Source: Gammaproteobacteria bacterium 45_16_T64
GTDB lineage: Bacteria; Pseudomonadota; Gammaproteobacteria; Pseudomonadales; Ketobacteraceae
DNA length: 64,000 nucleotides
Reading direction: 5' to 3'
Assembly (NCBI GenBank): GCA_002162955.1
Contig: MABD01000043.1
Coordinates: 1-64,000 of the forward strand
Shown here: positions 7,313 to 17,037 of the stretch, piece after piece
How the letters are laid out: every line of letters begins with the position of its first letter
Numbering within the stretch: position 1 is the first letter of the stretch
Position numbers and translations under genes: made by a program
Notes under the pieces: generated by a model
Told to the model about the DNA's origin: nothing
The model's database searches: none
The model's input: the letters and a program-made list of their open reading frames with translations, nothing else

Positions 7313-9814
7313 CTACATATCCCTTAATACTATAGCAGGACTGTTTTTTAGAACCCTACGGCCGCTTAGGCCGCCAAAAACACTTATGCTGGCTGCACCG
7401 ATAAGAATAAGGACAATCGTGAGCACTGGGTTAAAGGAATATTCGAGGCCGAATATATGGGTGTAAGCCACGTACATGATCGATTCAGCACCAAAACTCG
7501 CTATCAACCCAGCAAGGGCACCCATAAGGGAGTATTCCACCCATTGGTTGGCTCGGATCTGACGTCTATTGGCTCCGAGGGTGCGCATCAGGGCTCCTTC
7601 TAAAAGGCGTTGAGACATGGAGGAGCGTAACGCCGCGAACGTCACGGAAAAACCTGCTAACAAAACAAAAGACAATACAAGCTCTACAGCGAGTGTCACC
7701 TGAGTTAGCGTTGTTTTTATTTGTGTGAGGATCGCTTCTACTTCTAGTAGTGTGATTGCTGGAAATTGCCGAAGTAGATTGTTAAGTACCGTTCGTTGTT
7801 CGGTGGGTAAATAGAAGCTGGTTAGGAGAGTTTGAGGAAACCCTGACAGGCTGTCGGGTTCAAATATTATGTAAAAATTGGGTCTAAAAGAATCCCATTT
7901 GACACTGCGAATACTGGTGACGGTGACCTCTAACGTACGGGAGCCAATAAAGAACGTGAGATTGTCATTAAGATTAATATTAAGTCGTTTTGCCAATCTT
8001 GATTCAATTGATACGCGAGGGCTGGAGCTTTCGTCGGCAGTGTCCCACCATTCACCTTCCACTATTTTGTTTTCAGGTTGCATGTGACTTGCTTCGGTGA
8101 GATTCAGCTCGCGGTTTAATGCTTCATTGTTTTCTTCCTCTTTGGTGACGGCCTGTTTGACGGCGCTACCATTGATGTGTGTCAGTCGCCCTCTAGAAAC
8201 GGGGTATAGAGTACTGGGGGTAATATTGTGTTCGGTAAGGAATTGTTGAAATGGCTGAGTATCCGTTGGAAGAATGTTCATCACAAAGTGATTCGGGGTG
8301 TTGGCTGGGATTTGTGATTGCCATTGCTCTATCAGATCTGTACGAATCATTAATACCAGCGCCATGGCCATTAACGTGATGCCGAACGCTAATGTTTGCC
8401 AGCGTGTTTCTAGTTCACGCCGAACAAGATTTCTAATGCCTGGTTTGAGTAGCAGGGGTAAACGAGGTGTTATTGAATTAAGGCCTGAAAATAGCAGGCT
8501 GATTAGCAGAAAGCCGACAAGGCCGATAACGCTACCGCCAACGATTGCTGACGCTGTGAGTCTTGCATCTTGGGTGTAGCTATAGATAAGCACAGCCACG
8601 AGTGCAAAAGTCATTGTGTAGATAAGCCTGCCGGATAGAGAAAGCGGCTCTAGGTGGTTTCTCAACACGCGAAGAGGGGAAACTTTTCTGAGTCTTAGTA
8701 GTGTGGGTAGTGAAAAGCCGAACAGTACCACGAAACTCATGAATATCGCTGACCACAATGTTGATAGTGATGGCGGCGGGAAGGAGTCAGGAAGTAAATC
8801 CCTAACGATGAAGGTTACCCCTTCTTGTGTTAACCATCCTATAGCTGTCCCTAGCAGTGCTGCAAGAAGTGCGATCAACGAGAGTTGGATTGTAAAAATC
8901 GTAAAGACATCATTTTGCTGTGCCCCCATGCAGCGGAGTAATGCGCTTGTATCGTAGTGGGTTTCTGCGTATTGGCGAGCGCTCATTGCGATTGCCACTG
9001 ACGCGAGCAATATAGCGAGCAAGCTTGCTAGGTTCATATAACTTTCGGCCCGGCGTAAGGAGTTGCTGACAGCTGGGCTTTCTGAATAGATATCCAGTAC
9101 TTTCAAGTTGGGCGTGAGTTTAGGCGCTAACCATTCTTTATATTGGGTAATGGATTGATGGGTACCCACAAAGAGGTAACGATGGTCAACCCGGCTACCG
9201 GGCTGAATAACGTTGGTTGATGGAATATCGTTGGTGTTCATCATGATACGAGGCGCAAAAGCGTAAAAGGCACCGCCTCGGTCAGGCTCAAACGTTAGCG
9301 CTCTTGAGATGGTAAATTGAGCGTCCCCAATTTCGATAGTATCATTGATGTTAACGTTAAGGGCTGATAGCACCCTAAATTCAACCCACACTGAGCCTCG
9401 CGCTGGAGCTTCTTGAGTGATGACATCCGTCTTTTCTACATCAGATGTTGTTCTTAAGAATCCTTTAATGGGGTAATTGTCGCTTACTGCTTTTACTGAG
9501 GTCAGCTTTAGCGACTCGCCTGCAATGGCGACGGTTGAGAACTCTATAGTATGAGCGTTAATTAAATCCAATGATTGAGACTTAGTAAAGTAATCGGGAG
9601 ATAGCGCTTTGGGTGACTTGATGACCAGATCGCCGCCGAGCAAGTGTGTCGCTTTTGCTTCCATTGCTTTACCGAGGCGCTCGGTAAAGAAACCAATGGT
9701 ACTGTGGCTGATGACTGCAATGAGCAGCGAAACTAACATGATGGTGAGAGACCCAGCGCGCCACTCTCGCATAAGCAGTTTAAGGGAGAGTCGAGTGATT
9801 GTTGTTATATTCAT
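7313..9814 (-). CDS. ybbP: ABC transporter permease, FtsX/MacB-like (YbbP family)
   Basis: An 833-residue inner-membrane protein with the doubled FtsX-type layout: an N-terminal TM (LTIMLVSLLIAVISHSTIGF), a periplasmic MacB-PCD-like region, a block of three TMs near 260-380, two central TMs (~395-450), a further TM and periplasmic domain, then a final block of three TMs (~700-825). It begins in a TAATG overlap with the ATPase gene, so the two are translationally coupled. The arrangement with a divergent tesA matches the ybbA-ybbP-tesA neighbourhood known from E. coli and many gammaproteobacteria. The substrate is not established. Family context suggests a mechanotransmission-type or lipid-related transporter rather than an importer. 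Confidence 0.9.
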   Translation of the reverse strand: MNITTITRLSLKLLMREWRAGSLTIMLVSLLIAVISHSTIGFFTERLGKAMEAKATHLLGGDLVIKSPKALSPDYFTKSQSLDLINAHTIEFSTVAIAGESLKLTSVKAVSDNYPIKGFLRTTSDVEKTDVITQEAPARGSVWVEFRVLSALNVNINDTIEIGDAQFTISRALTFEPDRGGAFYAFAPRIMMNTNDIPSTNVIQPGSRVDHRYLFVGTHQSITQYKEWLAPKLTPNLKVLDIYSESPAVSNSLRRAESYMNLASLLAILLASVAIAMSARQYAETHYDTSALLRCMGAQQNDVFTIFTIQLSLIALLAALLGTAIGWLTQEGVTFIVRDLLPDSFPPPSLSTLWSAIFMSFVVLFGFSLPTLLRLRKVSPLRVLRNHLEPLSLSGRLIYTMTFALVAVLIYSYTQDARLTASAIVGGSVIGLVGFLLISLLFSGLNSITPRLPLLLKPGIRNLVRRELETRWQTLAFGITLMAMALVLMIRTDLIEQWQSQIPANTPNHFVMNILPTDTQPFQQFLTEHNITPSTLYPVSRGRLTHINGSAVKQAVTKEEENNEALNRELNLTEASHMQPENKIVEGEWWDTADESSSPRVSIESRLAKRLNINLNDNLTFFIGSRTLEVTVTSIRSVKWDSFRPNFYIIFEPDSLSGFPQTLLTSFYLPTEQRTVLNNLLRQFPAITLLEVEAILTQIKTTLTQVTLAVELVLSFVLLAGFSVTFAALRSSMSQRLLEGALMRTLGANRRQIRANQWVEYSLMGALAGLIASFGAESIMYVAYTHIFGLEYSFNPVLTIVLILIGAASISVFGGLSGRRVLKNSPAIVLRDM

Positions 9815-10482
9815 TACAGCAATGTTCCGGCTTCAATTTGTACGATCCGATCACAGCGTTTAGCCAGCCGCTGATCGTGGGTAACGAGAATAAGCGTGGT
9901 GTTCAGTTCATGATTCAGCTCAAATAACAGATCTGCAATGTTGTCACCAGTATGTGTGTCTAAATTGCCGGTCGGCTCATCGGCGAAGAGTATTTCGGGT
10001 TTTGCAACAAAGGCCCTTGCGAGTGCTACGCGCTGTTGCTCGCCTCCCGAGAGTTGTCTGGGGTAATGCGTAAGCCGGTGAGAAAGCCCAACTCTATCTA
10101 GCATACTGATTGCCTGAGCCTCTGGGTTTGATCTGTTGAGCACTTCTAGAGGCAGAACTACATTTTCTGTGGCGGTTAGGTTGGGTAGTAGCTGGAAGGA
10201 TTGAAAAACAAATCCAACATATTTAGCCCTAAGGGCGGCACGCTCATCTTCAGACATACCTGAGAGAGAGCTATCCATCAACGTTATCTCTCCAGCTGAT
10301 ACGTCATCTAGCCCAGCTAGAAGCCCCAGTAGCGTAGATTTCCCCGATCCCGATGAACCTACGATGGCAAGGGATTCCCCTTTTTTCACATCAAGGTCTA
10401 TTGCGTTGAGAATATTCAAAGATTGGTGGTCTAAGGTGACAGATTTAGCAAGGGAACGGGCGGTAATGGCAAATTGGGTCAC
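9814..10482 (-). CDS. ybbA: ABC transporter ATP-binding protein, LolD/MacB type (YbbA)
   Basis: A 222-residue cytoplasmic ATPase that powers the adjacent permease. All nucleotide-binding motifs are intact: Walker [12 protein letters not shown]-loop ([18 protein letters not shown]), signature LSGGEQQR, Walker [13 protein letters not shown] and H-loop ([13 protein letters not shown]). The long motif after the Q-loop is typical of the LolD/MacB/FtsE subfamily. It lies upstream of ybbP with a one-base TAATG overlap and diverges from tesA across a ~120-base promoter region. Confidence 0.94.
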   Translation of the reverse strand: MTQFAITARSLAKSVTLDHQSLNILNAIDLDVKKGESLAIVGSSGSGKSTLLGLLAGLDDVSAGEITLMDSSLSGMSEDERAALRAKYVGFVFQSFQLLPNLTATENVVLPLEVLNRSNPEAQAISMLDRVGLSHRLTHYPRQLSGGEQQRVALARAFVAKPEILFADEPTGNLDTHTGDNIADLLFELNHELNTTLILVTHDQRLAKRCDRIVQIEAGTLL

Positions 10483-10603
10483 TGTGGCTTTTAATCCTTT
10501 GTATGATAAGGTCGAGGTCTATCGTAACAAATCAATTTATGTGGAGTGAATAGCAAAAGTGCTTGTTTTTGATAAAGTTAACCTTAAACACTGTGTTTCA
10601 ATA

Positions 10604-11206
10604 ATGAAACAATTGCTTGTACTGCTGTGCCTTGGTCATAGCGTTGGGATAGGGGCAGCACAGGAGCGTTGGGTTGTCGTGGGAGATAGTATCAGCGCAG
10701 GGTATGGTATTCCTCTTGAGCAGGGATGGGTGAGCTTGGTTCAGGCGAAAATAAAACAAAAGGGCAGTGTTGTTGAAGTTACCAATGAGAGCATTAGTGG
10801 GGATACCAGTGCCGGTGGCTTGGCGAGACTACCTGAAATTTTGGATAGATTAAGGCCAACAAAAGTTATTCTTGAGCTAGGCGGGAATGATGGTTTGCGT
10901 GGTTTGTCGCCGGTAGCAATGAAACGCAATTTTTCTGCGATGATTGAGTTGTGTCAATTACGGGGGGTTGACGTCGTACTTTTTGGAATGAAAATCCCAC
11001 CTAATTATGGTGCGAAATACACCGCAATGTTTGAGCAGGTTTATATGGATGTTGCGAAACAATATAACGTAATGCTATTGCCATTCTTTCTTGAGGGTAT
11101 CGGTGGTTACGATACGTTAATGCAGGAAGATAGGATTCATCCCAACGCGAGCGCTCAAAAAATTCTGGCAAATAATGCATGGAAAGTTCTAGAGAAAGCA
11201 ATCTAG
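10604..11206 (+). CDS. tesA: Periplasmic arylesterase / lysophospholipase TesA (SGNH hydrolase)
   Basis: A GDSL-family hydrolase of ~200 residues that cleaves acyl thioesters and esters in the periplasm. Starting at ATG 10604 gives a clean signal peptide (MKQLLVLLCLGHSVGIGAA, then QERW). The longer GTG start at 10559 would put 15 extra residues before it and is disfavoured. SGNH blocks: nucleophile S29 in VVGDSISAGYGI, Gly in the ISGDTSAGG block, Asn in LELGGNDGLRG, and Asp/His in DRIHPNASA. It is divergent from ybbAP, the conserved partnership. The stop codon lies inside a 14-bp perfect inverted repeat shared with the convergent SDR gene. Confidence 0.93.
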   Translation: MKQLLVLLCLGHSVGIGAAQERWVVVGDSISAGYGIPLEQGWVSLVQAKIKQKGSVVEVTNESISGDTSAGGLARLPEILDRLRPTKVILELGGNDGLRGLSPVAMKRNFSAMIELCQLRGVDVVLFGMKIPPNYGAKYTAMFEQVYMDVAKQYNVMLLPFFLEGIGGYDTLMQEDRIHPNASAQKILANNAWKVLEKAI

Positions 11207-11236
11207 TCTGGTGACTCGTCAACAGACTAGATTGCT
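11197..11236. terminator. Bidirectional hairpin between convergent tesA and SDR genes
   Basis: Arms 11197-11210 (AGCAATCTAGTCTG) and 11223-11236 are perfect reverse complements over 14 bp, with a 12-base loop. Both genes end inside it: the tesA TAG is at 11204-11206 and the SDR stop is at 11235-11237. No long T tract follows on either strand, so it may act as an mRNA 3'-end stabiliser as much as a terminator. Confidence 0.6.
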
Positions 11237-11996
11237 ATAGCGCACGAGCAACAATTTTTTCTGGTAGTAAGGTAATTAGCTTGGTAACCACTGACCAAGG
11301 TAAGTTGGGAACAATAACGCTACTTTTTTTCTTTTCTATGGCACTTAGCATTTGCCCTGCAGCTTTCTTCGCGCTGATGACAAAGGGCTTGCTCCCCATA
11401 TTCTCAGCGATGTCAGTATCAATAAACCCAGGATGAATAGTGGTTACTTGTATGTTCTTTTTTCTCAGTTCGCCTCTAACGGCTTGGAGGTAGGTAGTGA
11501 AGCCTGCTTTGGAGCTAGAGTATGCACTGCTGCCGGGTATGCCTACCCAGGCAGTGACAGACGAAATACCGACAATATGCCCCTTTTTTTGTTTCCTAAA
11601 TAGTGCGGCCGCAGCGTCAACGGTAGCCATTGCACCGATTAGATTGATTTGAATTACGTTTCTATCGACTGAAAAATTCCCTGTTCCAGTTCTGTTCACT
11701 GCCGTAATGCCTGCGTTGGCAACGATGATGTCTGTGCCCCCCAGTGTGTTAGAGAGTTTTTCCAGTACTGGGAGAATAGTGTGATCTTCTGCGACATCGA
11801 GAGTTTCGATTTCAATGTTAATGTTATTCGAGCACTGCTGTTTTATGTCGGTACGAACTTGTTCGAGCGCCTCGAGTCGTCTCGAAACAAGGCCTAAGTT
11901 GTAGCCTTTCTGGGCCATTTCAAATGCAAGAGCCTTTCCGATACCGCTGGAGGCCCCTGTAATGATTGCTGTCTTTTGCAGTTTGTCGGCATTCAT
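11235..11996 (-). CDS. Short-chain dehydrogenase/reductase
   Basis: A 253-residue classical SDR with a Rossmann fold. Visible motifs are TGASSGIGKALA (cofactor glycine motif, residues ~13-24), NAGI (~94), the serine in VGISSVTAWVG and the catalytic YSSSK pair. LVSRR after beta-2 suggests NADP(H) preference. The substrate is unknown; the C-terminal tail (PWSVVTKLITLLPEKIVARAL) is amphipathic and resembles lipid-active members of the family. It stands alone on the minus strand, convergent with tesA. Confidence 0.88.
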   Translation of the reverse strand: MNADKLQKTAIITGASSGIGKALAFEMAQKGYNLGLVSRRLEALEQVRTDIKQQCSNNINIEIETLDVAEDHTILPVLEKLSNTLGGTDIIVANAGITAVNRTGTGNFSVDRNVIQINLIGAMATVDAAAALFRKQKKGHIVGISSVTAWVGIPGSSAYSSSKAGFTTYLQAVRGELRKKNIQVTTIHPGFIDTDIAENMGSKPFVISAKKAAGQMLSAIEKKKSSVIVPNLPWSVVTKLITLLPEKIVARAL

Positions 11997-12059
11997 GGTG
12001 TGTTCATTCCATTCTTAGTTAGCTCAAAATGGAGTCTACCTTATTTGCTGAACAGAGGG

Positions 12060-13145
12060 CTACTTTTTCATCGCCCGCTCCGATATCAGTAACATGACAT
12101 TATCAGCGGTTTTTTTGTAGGGAGGCCAGAACATCTTTACTGAGAAAAAATTTGGGTTCGCATCGATCAGGGGGTTTTTATCCACAAGTGAAGAGGCGGC
12201 AACCATCCCTAGTCCGCCTACAACTCGGTCCTGTACTTTTTTGCCTATAAAGTAGTTGGCAAAAATCTCGGCGGCTTCTAGTTTTCTTCCGGTTACGCTC
12301 TTGTGAAAGTTTATCGTGTCCAGCCAAGCAGTATTGCCTTCTTTAAAGTTAACCAGGCTCCAATTGCCACCTTCTCTATTGATGGCAGAGGCAGCAATAC
12401 CGTACGATGCGACCAAGAGGGTGTTGGGGTCTTTGAAGTTCGGGCCTGCAGTCCAAAATTGACTAACTTGACTATAGAGCGAATTCACTTTTTGTTGTAA
12501 TGCACCTTTCTGGTCGGATTCTTCCGAGAGTGTGGTTCGATCAGCTGCCATATCATTTAGGTAAAAGGGTTCTTTTCCCATAGCTAATGCAGCAAGAGCG
12601 ATATTCGGTTGAACTTGGCCGCTAGAAAGCGCTAACTTCCCTTTCCATTTCTTGTCCCAAAGATCCTGTACTGAGGTGGGTAGATCCTTTTTCGTAAGCT
12701 TATCCATATTGGCCCAGATACCATAGGCGCCGCCTCCCCAGGGTAGATATAGTGGTTTGTCGTCACTCATTGCCATAGGGATTGCTGTAAGAGCGGGAGA
12801 TAATTTTGAGAAGTTTGTTAATCTAGGGGAGTTAGTGTTTATGGGCTGTAGAAGCTTTGCGATTTTGTCATTTTGCATTTTGATATAGTTAAGGGTTAAG
12901 AACGAAATATCCGCTTTGCCTGCCCTTAGTATGGTAAACATGTGCTCAGGCCCTTCAGCCCAGGGGGAGATAACCTCAACGGTAAAGTCATCATAGCCTT
13001 TTTGTTTTAGGATGGTGTTTACCGCATCCACTTCATAGGGTTCTACATAGCCTTCCCAGGTAAAAACACGTAGAGCTTCGGAATGGAGGGGGCTGGATAG
13101 AATCAAAATAAATAAGGAGATTAGGGCTCGCAGTGTATGTTTCAT
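12060..13145 (-). CDS. Periplasmic spermidine/putrescine-type solute-binding protein
   Basis: A 361-residue extracellular solute-binding protein of the PotD/PotF class. The signal peptide is MKHTLRALISLFILILSSPLHSEA, followed by the typical first strand LRVFTWEGYVEPYEV. Further family features are LPWGGGAYGIWANMDKL, LWDKKWKGKLALSS, and a late helix where such proteins swap lobes. It binds small cationic or amine solutes in the periplasm. No ABC permease or ATPase genes are adjacent, so it is either an orphan that serves a transporter elsewhere or a sensor partner. Confidence 0.82.
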   Translation of the reverse strand: MKHTLRALISLFILILSSPLHSEALRVFTWEGYVEPYEVDAVNTILKQKGYDDFTVEVISPWAEGPEHMFTILRAGKADISFLTLNYIKMQNDKIAKLLQPINTNSPRLTNFSKLSPALTAIPMAMSDDKPLYLPWGGGAYGIWANMDKLTKKDLPTSVQDLWDKKWKGKLALSSGQVQPNIALAALAMGKEPFYLNDMAADRTTLSEESDQKGALQQKVNSLYSQVSQFWTAGPNFKDPNTLLVASYGIAASAINREGGNWSLVNFKEGNTAWLDTINFHKSVTGRKLEAAEIFANYFIGKKVQDRVVGGLGMVAASSLVDKNPLIDANPNFFSVKMFWPPYKKTADNVMLLISERAMKK

Positions 13146-13327
13146 GATTGTTCCTGCCTGAATATTGATCGCTGTAATGCGTATAATAGAAGAAAACAGG
13201 ACATTCGCTAGCCAGTGGGAGTAATTATGTGCCTATAGGACTGTTGTCGATAGGTGAAATTGATATTCAAAAAAGATATGAGTTTATAACTAAAAAATTG
13301 GCCGTTGGCTTCTAGGCAGAGTACGAT

Positions 13328-14137
13328 TCAAGCGTGTGATGCTTTTTTATCTTGGGGTAAGCCTGTTTCACTGTATAGGGTTCCCTGCCTCCACGTGATC
13401 AATTTGAGTTGTCCATCAAGGTGTTCAATGAGTGCGGTACTGTTCTCTACCCAGTCACCATCATTGCAATAGAGAATGCCTTCTTCTTCGGTAATTTCTG
13501 GATGGTGTATGTGTCCGCATACAACACCATCCAGACCATTTCTTTGAGCTTCATAGGTTAGGGCTCTGCGGAAGTTGGCTATGTAATGAATTGCATTTTC
13601 CATTTTGTTTTTTAAAAATGTGGCTAGCGACCAATGGTTAAACCCGAATTTACTTCTTGCGGCATTAAAATAATGGTTTAGATCGATAATGCGATCGTAC
13701 AAGTGGCTTCCAATGAGCCCGATGGCTTTGTTTGATTGTATGACCGAGTCAAAAGCGTCTCCATGGAGAACGAGCAATCTAATGCCTTGTGCTGTGACAT
13801 GAACATCTTTCTGCCTAAGCGAAATGTTCCCTATCGATAGGCCTGTGTATTGTCGAAGTACTTCATCGTGGTTGCCTGGGATATAAATTATATCCACTCC
13901 GTCGATCGACATTCTAACGAGTTTTTCCAGTATTTTGATGTGGCTTGGAGGCCAATGGATACTTTTCTTCATCTGCCAAATATCAATTATGTCGCCGACT
14001 AAGTAGACCTTTCGGGCATCGACAGATTCTAGAAAGTTAAGCAGGGCGTCAGCTTGGCAACCTTTGAATCCTAGGTGTATATCAGAAATAAAAATTGTGT
14101 TGACGCAAAGTGGGCTGGAGGGGGCGTACTGTTGCAT
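13328..14137 (-). CDS. UDP-2,3-diacylglucosamine diphosphatase-like metallophosphoesterase (LpxH-like)
   Basis: A 269-residue calcineurin-type phosphoesterase. The dimetal motifs are complete: FISDIHLGFKG, GDIIDIW, IPGNHDE, LHGDAFD and GHIHHPE. The spacing and the extra helical insertion (KAIGLIGSHLYDRIIDLNHYF) match the LpxH/COG2908 group, which hydrolyses UDP-2,3-diacylglucosamine in lipid A synthesis or related membrane-lipid pyrophosphates. It is longer than E. coli LpxH (~240), so it may be the paralogous COG2908 clade rather than the lipid A enzyme. It is a single gene with its own spacer on each side. Confidence 0.78.
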   Translation of the reverse strand: MQQYAPSSPLCVNTIFISDIHLGFKGCQADALLNFLESVDARKVYLVGDIIDIWQMKKSIHWPPSHIKILEKLVRMSIDGVDIIYIPGNHDEVLRQYTGLSIGNISLRQKDVHVTAQGIRLLVLHGDAFDSVIQSNKAIGLIGSHLYDRIIDLNHYFNAARSKFGFNHWSLATFLKNKMENAIHYIANFRRALTYEAQRNGLDGVVCGHIHHPEITEEEGILYCNDGDWVENSTALIEHLDGQLKLITWRQGTLYSETGLPQDKKASHA

Positions 14138-14227
14138 GTCTATTGCCTTTATGTCGCAAAGGGGCGGTCAATAATTTATTGATCACTATTGCGAATTTAT
14201 ATGACAGTAGAATTAATGATGGGCATT

Positions 14228-14262
14228 AAAAAGGCGGCCTAGGAACTTCCTAAGGCCGCCTG
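14228..14262 (-). terminator. Rho-independent terminator of the large lipoprotein gene
   Basis: On the minus strand a GC-rich stem (AGGCGGCCTTAGGAA pairing with its complement, with one bulged base) at 14232-14261 is followed directly by TTTTTAATG. It begins 17 bases after the stop of the gene at 14279. Confidence 0.85.
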
Positions 14263-14278
14263 TTGGTTTTGTCCTGGT

Positions 14279-16588
14279 TTATTGAACGGCAGTTTCAAAT
14301 GTTACCGATGGACAATCTTGCTCTTGTTTCATGATTACCGTACGAGAACATACCTGAATCGTATGAGTTCCGCCTAGTAATCGACTTACATTTAGGCTTG
14401 TGCGTGGCTTCCAAATAGACCAAGCACCATTGTCAATGCGGAAGCGAGATTCTAGTGCTTCTGTGCTTGGGTTTACACCAGAAATACCGATACTAACTTC
14501 TCCGTTGTTAACGGTTAGTTCAGTGGTTGCGGAAGTTGTAGTGTCGCTCTTGCTCGCTTTTGCTGACGCGTCAGCGAATGCTAGAATTGTGGTGGGAGCA
14601 GGTGCTGCTTCTGTTGTCGTGATTTTTACCAAGCTACCTGCGAGTGCAAGGTTGTTATTGCCTGATCCAGTAATCCAAAAGTCCTCAGGGTGAATACTGT
14701 ACCCTGCAATTCTTGGAAGAGGGATAGCTTTCAATTTAGCAGCAACTTCCGGCATGATGACAGGCATGAAATAATCCAGAACCTTGTTCATAAATGCTGG
14801 TGATAGTTGTACTAATCCTGCATTCGTCGATTCCAGTACTTCAATGTTTGGCAATTGTTCAACACCAATCTGAAGGAATCCATCGTCGGTAGCACCCAAT
14901 TCAAACGCAACATCCAGATTAAACGTGATGTGGAATACATTCTGGTAATCTTCCCAGCCAATTCGCTTCATATCAAATTCTAACGTTAGATCGTGCCATC
15001 CTAAAACGCCTTTTGCTGATCCCGTATCAATCAATTTGATGAAAGGGGCGCTAGCAGGAAGTATGCTCATTCCGATTCGGTCTGCGGTTTGGATGTCGTC
15101 GTCTTCTGATTGAATGACAGAAACACCTTCTGGGTCTGTGCCTGGCGTGTTTTCAGGGCGCAGTTGCATTGTTGTTATTCCAGCTTCATGGGCTGCAAAT
15201 AGAGCTTGGTTAATGACATTAGATGAAATTGCCGCTCCTATGTCGAATGCTTCACCTTCAGGTGTTGTGTTACCGATAGTTGGTGTTTCACCTGCTACGT
15301 AGAGAGAGCCTAGAGTTGGTGTTGCATCAACTGAAGGCGTTGGTGCAGATATGGCAGTGCCTAGGTCAATGGTGAGTCCGTTGTCAAAAGTGTCCAGGAA
15401 TGAAGGCAAAGCCTTAATGTGAAGTGTTTCATCTTCTGCGGTGGTGATATCCAGCTCGATTGGGATTTCGCCGATAAACTCAGATGCTACTGGAAGAATG
15501 GCGCCTTCGATCAAGTCAACGAACAAAGGTAATAGCAGGTTAGTTACACCGCCAACAATTGCGCTAATAATATCTTCAATGTAGAGGATGTTAGGGATGT
15601 GGTCGAAGTCAATTTTAAAGCCATCAAGGTGAACGTCAGTGTTTTTCATATCCAACGCGAGGTCTTTGTCGACGATATCAAGAGCTAGTTGTGAATCAAA
15701 GGCAACATTGTCTATGTAGATCGTACCACCAAGATTAAATGGAATGATTAACGCTCTACCAGAGACTTCAATGCCGATGGAAAAGTTAGGAATATCAACA
15801 TCGGTGTCTAGACGTTCATTCTCAAGTACTGCCAAGTCGATAGTGGGTTGGTCGAACCCAAAGTTTTTCAGGCTAGTCGATGCAGTGAACAGGCCGAAAA
15901 TATTGAAATCAAGAAGTGGATTGATTTGATCAATCGCAGCTTGGTAGTCAATGCTACCTAATGCCAACGCTAATGCTTCACCTAGGAATACTATACCGCC
16001 ATGGTTCAACCTGGCCGACATGCCTGGTACGAACTCTTGGTCTTTTCTTGCGTAGGCAGTGCTGGATTGATGTTCGAATCCATCGACGGCCAAAAATTCA
16101 TTGGAAGTTAAGTCACTGAAATTAGTAGAGAAATGGTTGTTTTCATCGAGGGTTACGGCAACGCCATCAAGTGCTAGCGATTGAACTCCACCCACATCTG
16201 CAACATACCCGGAGACAATGCCTGTTTCGTGGCTAGCATTGAGTATATGAATCACTGGGCCTTCAGTATCGTAATGGAAAATGACCTGGGTAGACGTACC
16301 GCCTGCAGAGGCCTTAAATATATTCTTTCCAGAGAATATATGTTGGGCTAGGTCTGCTCCTAATGCTGTTGCACCTTCTTCGGTGGTTGTGAAAAGAGAG
16401 GTTACATCGGCAGTGTTGAGTTGCAAGACGAGGTCGGAGGGGGTTCCTTTAGTAAATGATACTTGGAAGGTCTCTGGTTGACTGTCGTCAACGAAATCCT
16501 TGGTTGGCAGTTCAATGCGTACTTCTGAGCATGCCGAAACCAGAATGACTAAGATAAGTAGCGAGATACGATTAAAGATCGACCGCAT
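14279..16588 (-). CDS. Large hypothetical lipoprotein
   Basis: A 769-residue protein with a lipoprotein signal (SLLILVILVSAC, lipobox VSAC, residues ~17-20). Function not recognised. After an N-terminal beta-rich part (~25-170, resembling Ig-like or adhesion modules) it shows two similar regions of long amphipathic strands ending in a helix. The first is around 320-390 (IISAIVGGVTNLLLPLFV) and the second around 560-630 (FMNKVLDYFMPVIMPEVAAK). This arrangement is reminiscent of the TULIP/BPI lipid-binding fold, which is an inference from pattern only. The C-terminal 90 residues form another small beta domain with a Ser/Thr/Ala-rich linker. It has its own terminator and is preceded by a ~450-base spacer. 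It is likely attached to the inner leaflet of the outer membrane. Confidence 0.7.
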   Translation of the reverse strand: MRSIFNRISLLILVILVSACSEVRIELPTKDFVDDSQPETFQVSFTKGTPSDLVLQLNTADVTSLFTTTEEGATALGADLAQHIFSGKNIFKASAGGTSTQVIFHYDTEGPVIHILNASHETGIVSGYVADVGGVQSLALDGVAVTLDENNHFSTNFSDLTSNEFLAVDGFEHQSSTAYARKDQEFVPGMSARLNHGGIVFLGEALALALGSIDYQAAIDQINPLLDFNIFGLFTASTSLKNFGFDQPTIDLAVLENERLDTDVDIPNFSIGIEVSGRALIIPFNLGGTIYIDNVAFDSQLALDIVDKDLALDMKNTDVHLDGFKIDFDHIPNILYIEDIISAIVGGVTNLLLPLFVDLIEGAILPVASEFIGEIPIELDITTAEDETLHIKALPSFLDTFDNGLTIDLGTAISAPTPSVDATPTLGSLYVAGETPTIGNTTPEGEAFDIGAAISSNVINQALFAAHEAGITTMQLRPENTPGTDPEGVSVIQSEDDDIQTADRIGMSILPASAPFIKLIDTGSAKGVLGWHDLTLEFDMKRIGWEDYQNVFHITFNLDVAFELGATDDGFLQIGVEQLPNIEVLESTNAGLVQLSPAFMNKVLDYFMPVIMPEVAAKLKAIPLPRIAGYSIHPEDFWITGSGNNNLALAGSLVKITTTEAAPAPTTILAFADASAKASKSDTTTSATTELTVNNGEVSIGISGVNPSTEALESRFRIDNGAWSIWKPRTSLNVSRLLGGTHTIQVCSRTVIMKQEQDCPSVTFETAVQ

Positions 16589-17037
16589 AGTTATTTCCCT
16601 TTTTTTGTTGTTAGTTCAAAACGGGCACTTATCGTGTGCCTGACAGGATTTAACCATAATTGATAGTGCGATAAAAGCAGGCTAACCGATCAATAAGTAT
16701 CGTGTTATCACATGTTTACGGTCTGTGACTGGAAAATGATCGGTTTGTACAACTGTGGAGTCAAAAGCGACACCAATAACGTTCTTTCGCGTCAATTTAG
16801 CCGATATAGTGGAATCTTAGTTTTGTAGTTATTTGTTACATTGGGCTGGTTGTGAGCGTTTTAACGCCCTTATAACCCATTGTAGCTTCTGTGTTTGGTT
16901 GCCCTGGAACCTTTGGTGGTCACTGGGAGTCGAATGTATATAGCTTTTGAGGGTATAGAATTTGAGGTCTTTCCTTTCGCTGAGCCGGAACGCAGACTAT
17001 TGTAAGGAAACGTATTTCTGAAAAGAGGGGTGCTTTG
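16589..17037. other. Divergent intergenic region
   Basis: About 450 bases between the lipoprotein gene (minus) and the cNMP-binding gene (plus). No gene is seen in it. GAGGGG at 17025-17030 is the ribosome site for ATG 17038. Promoters for both directions must lie here, but no boxes stand out clearly. Confidence 0.4.
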
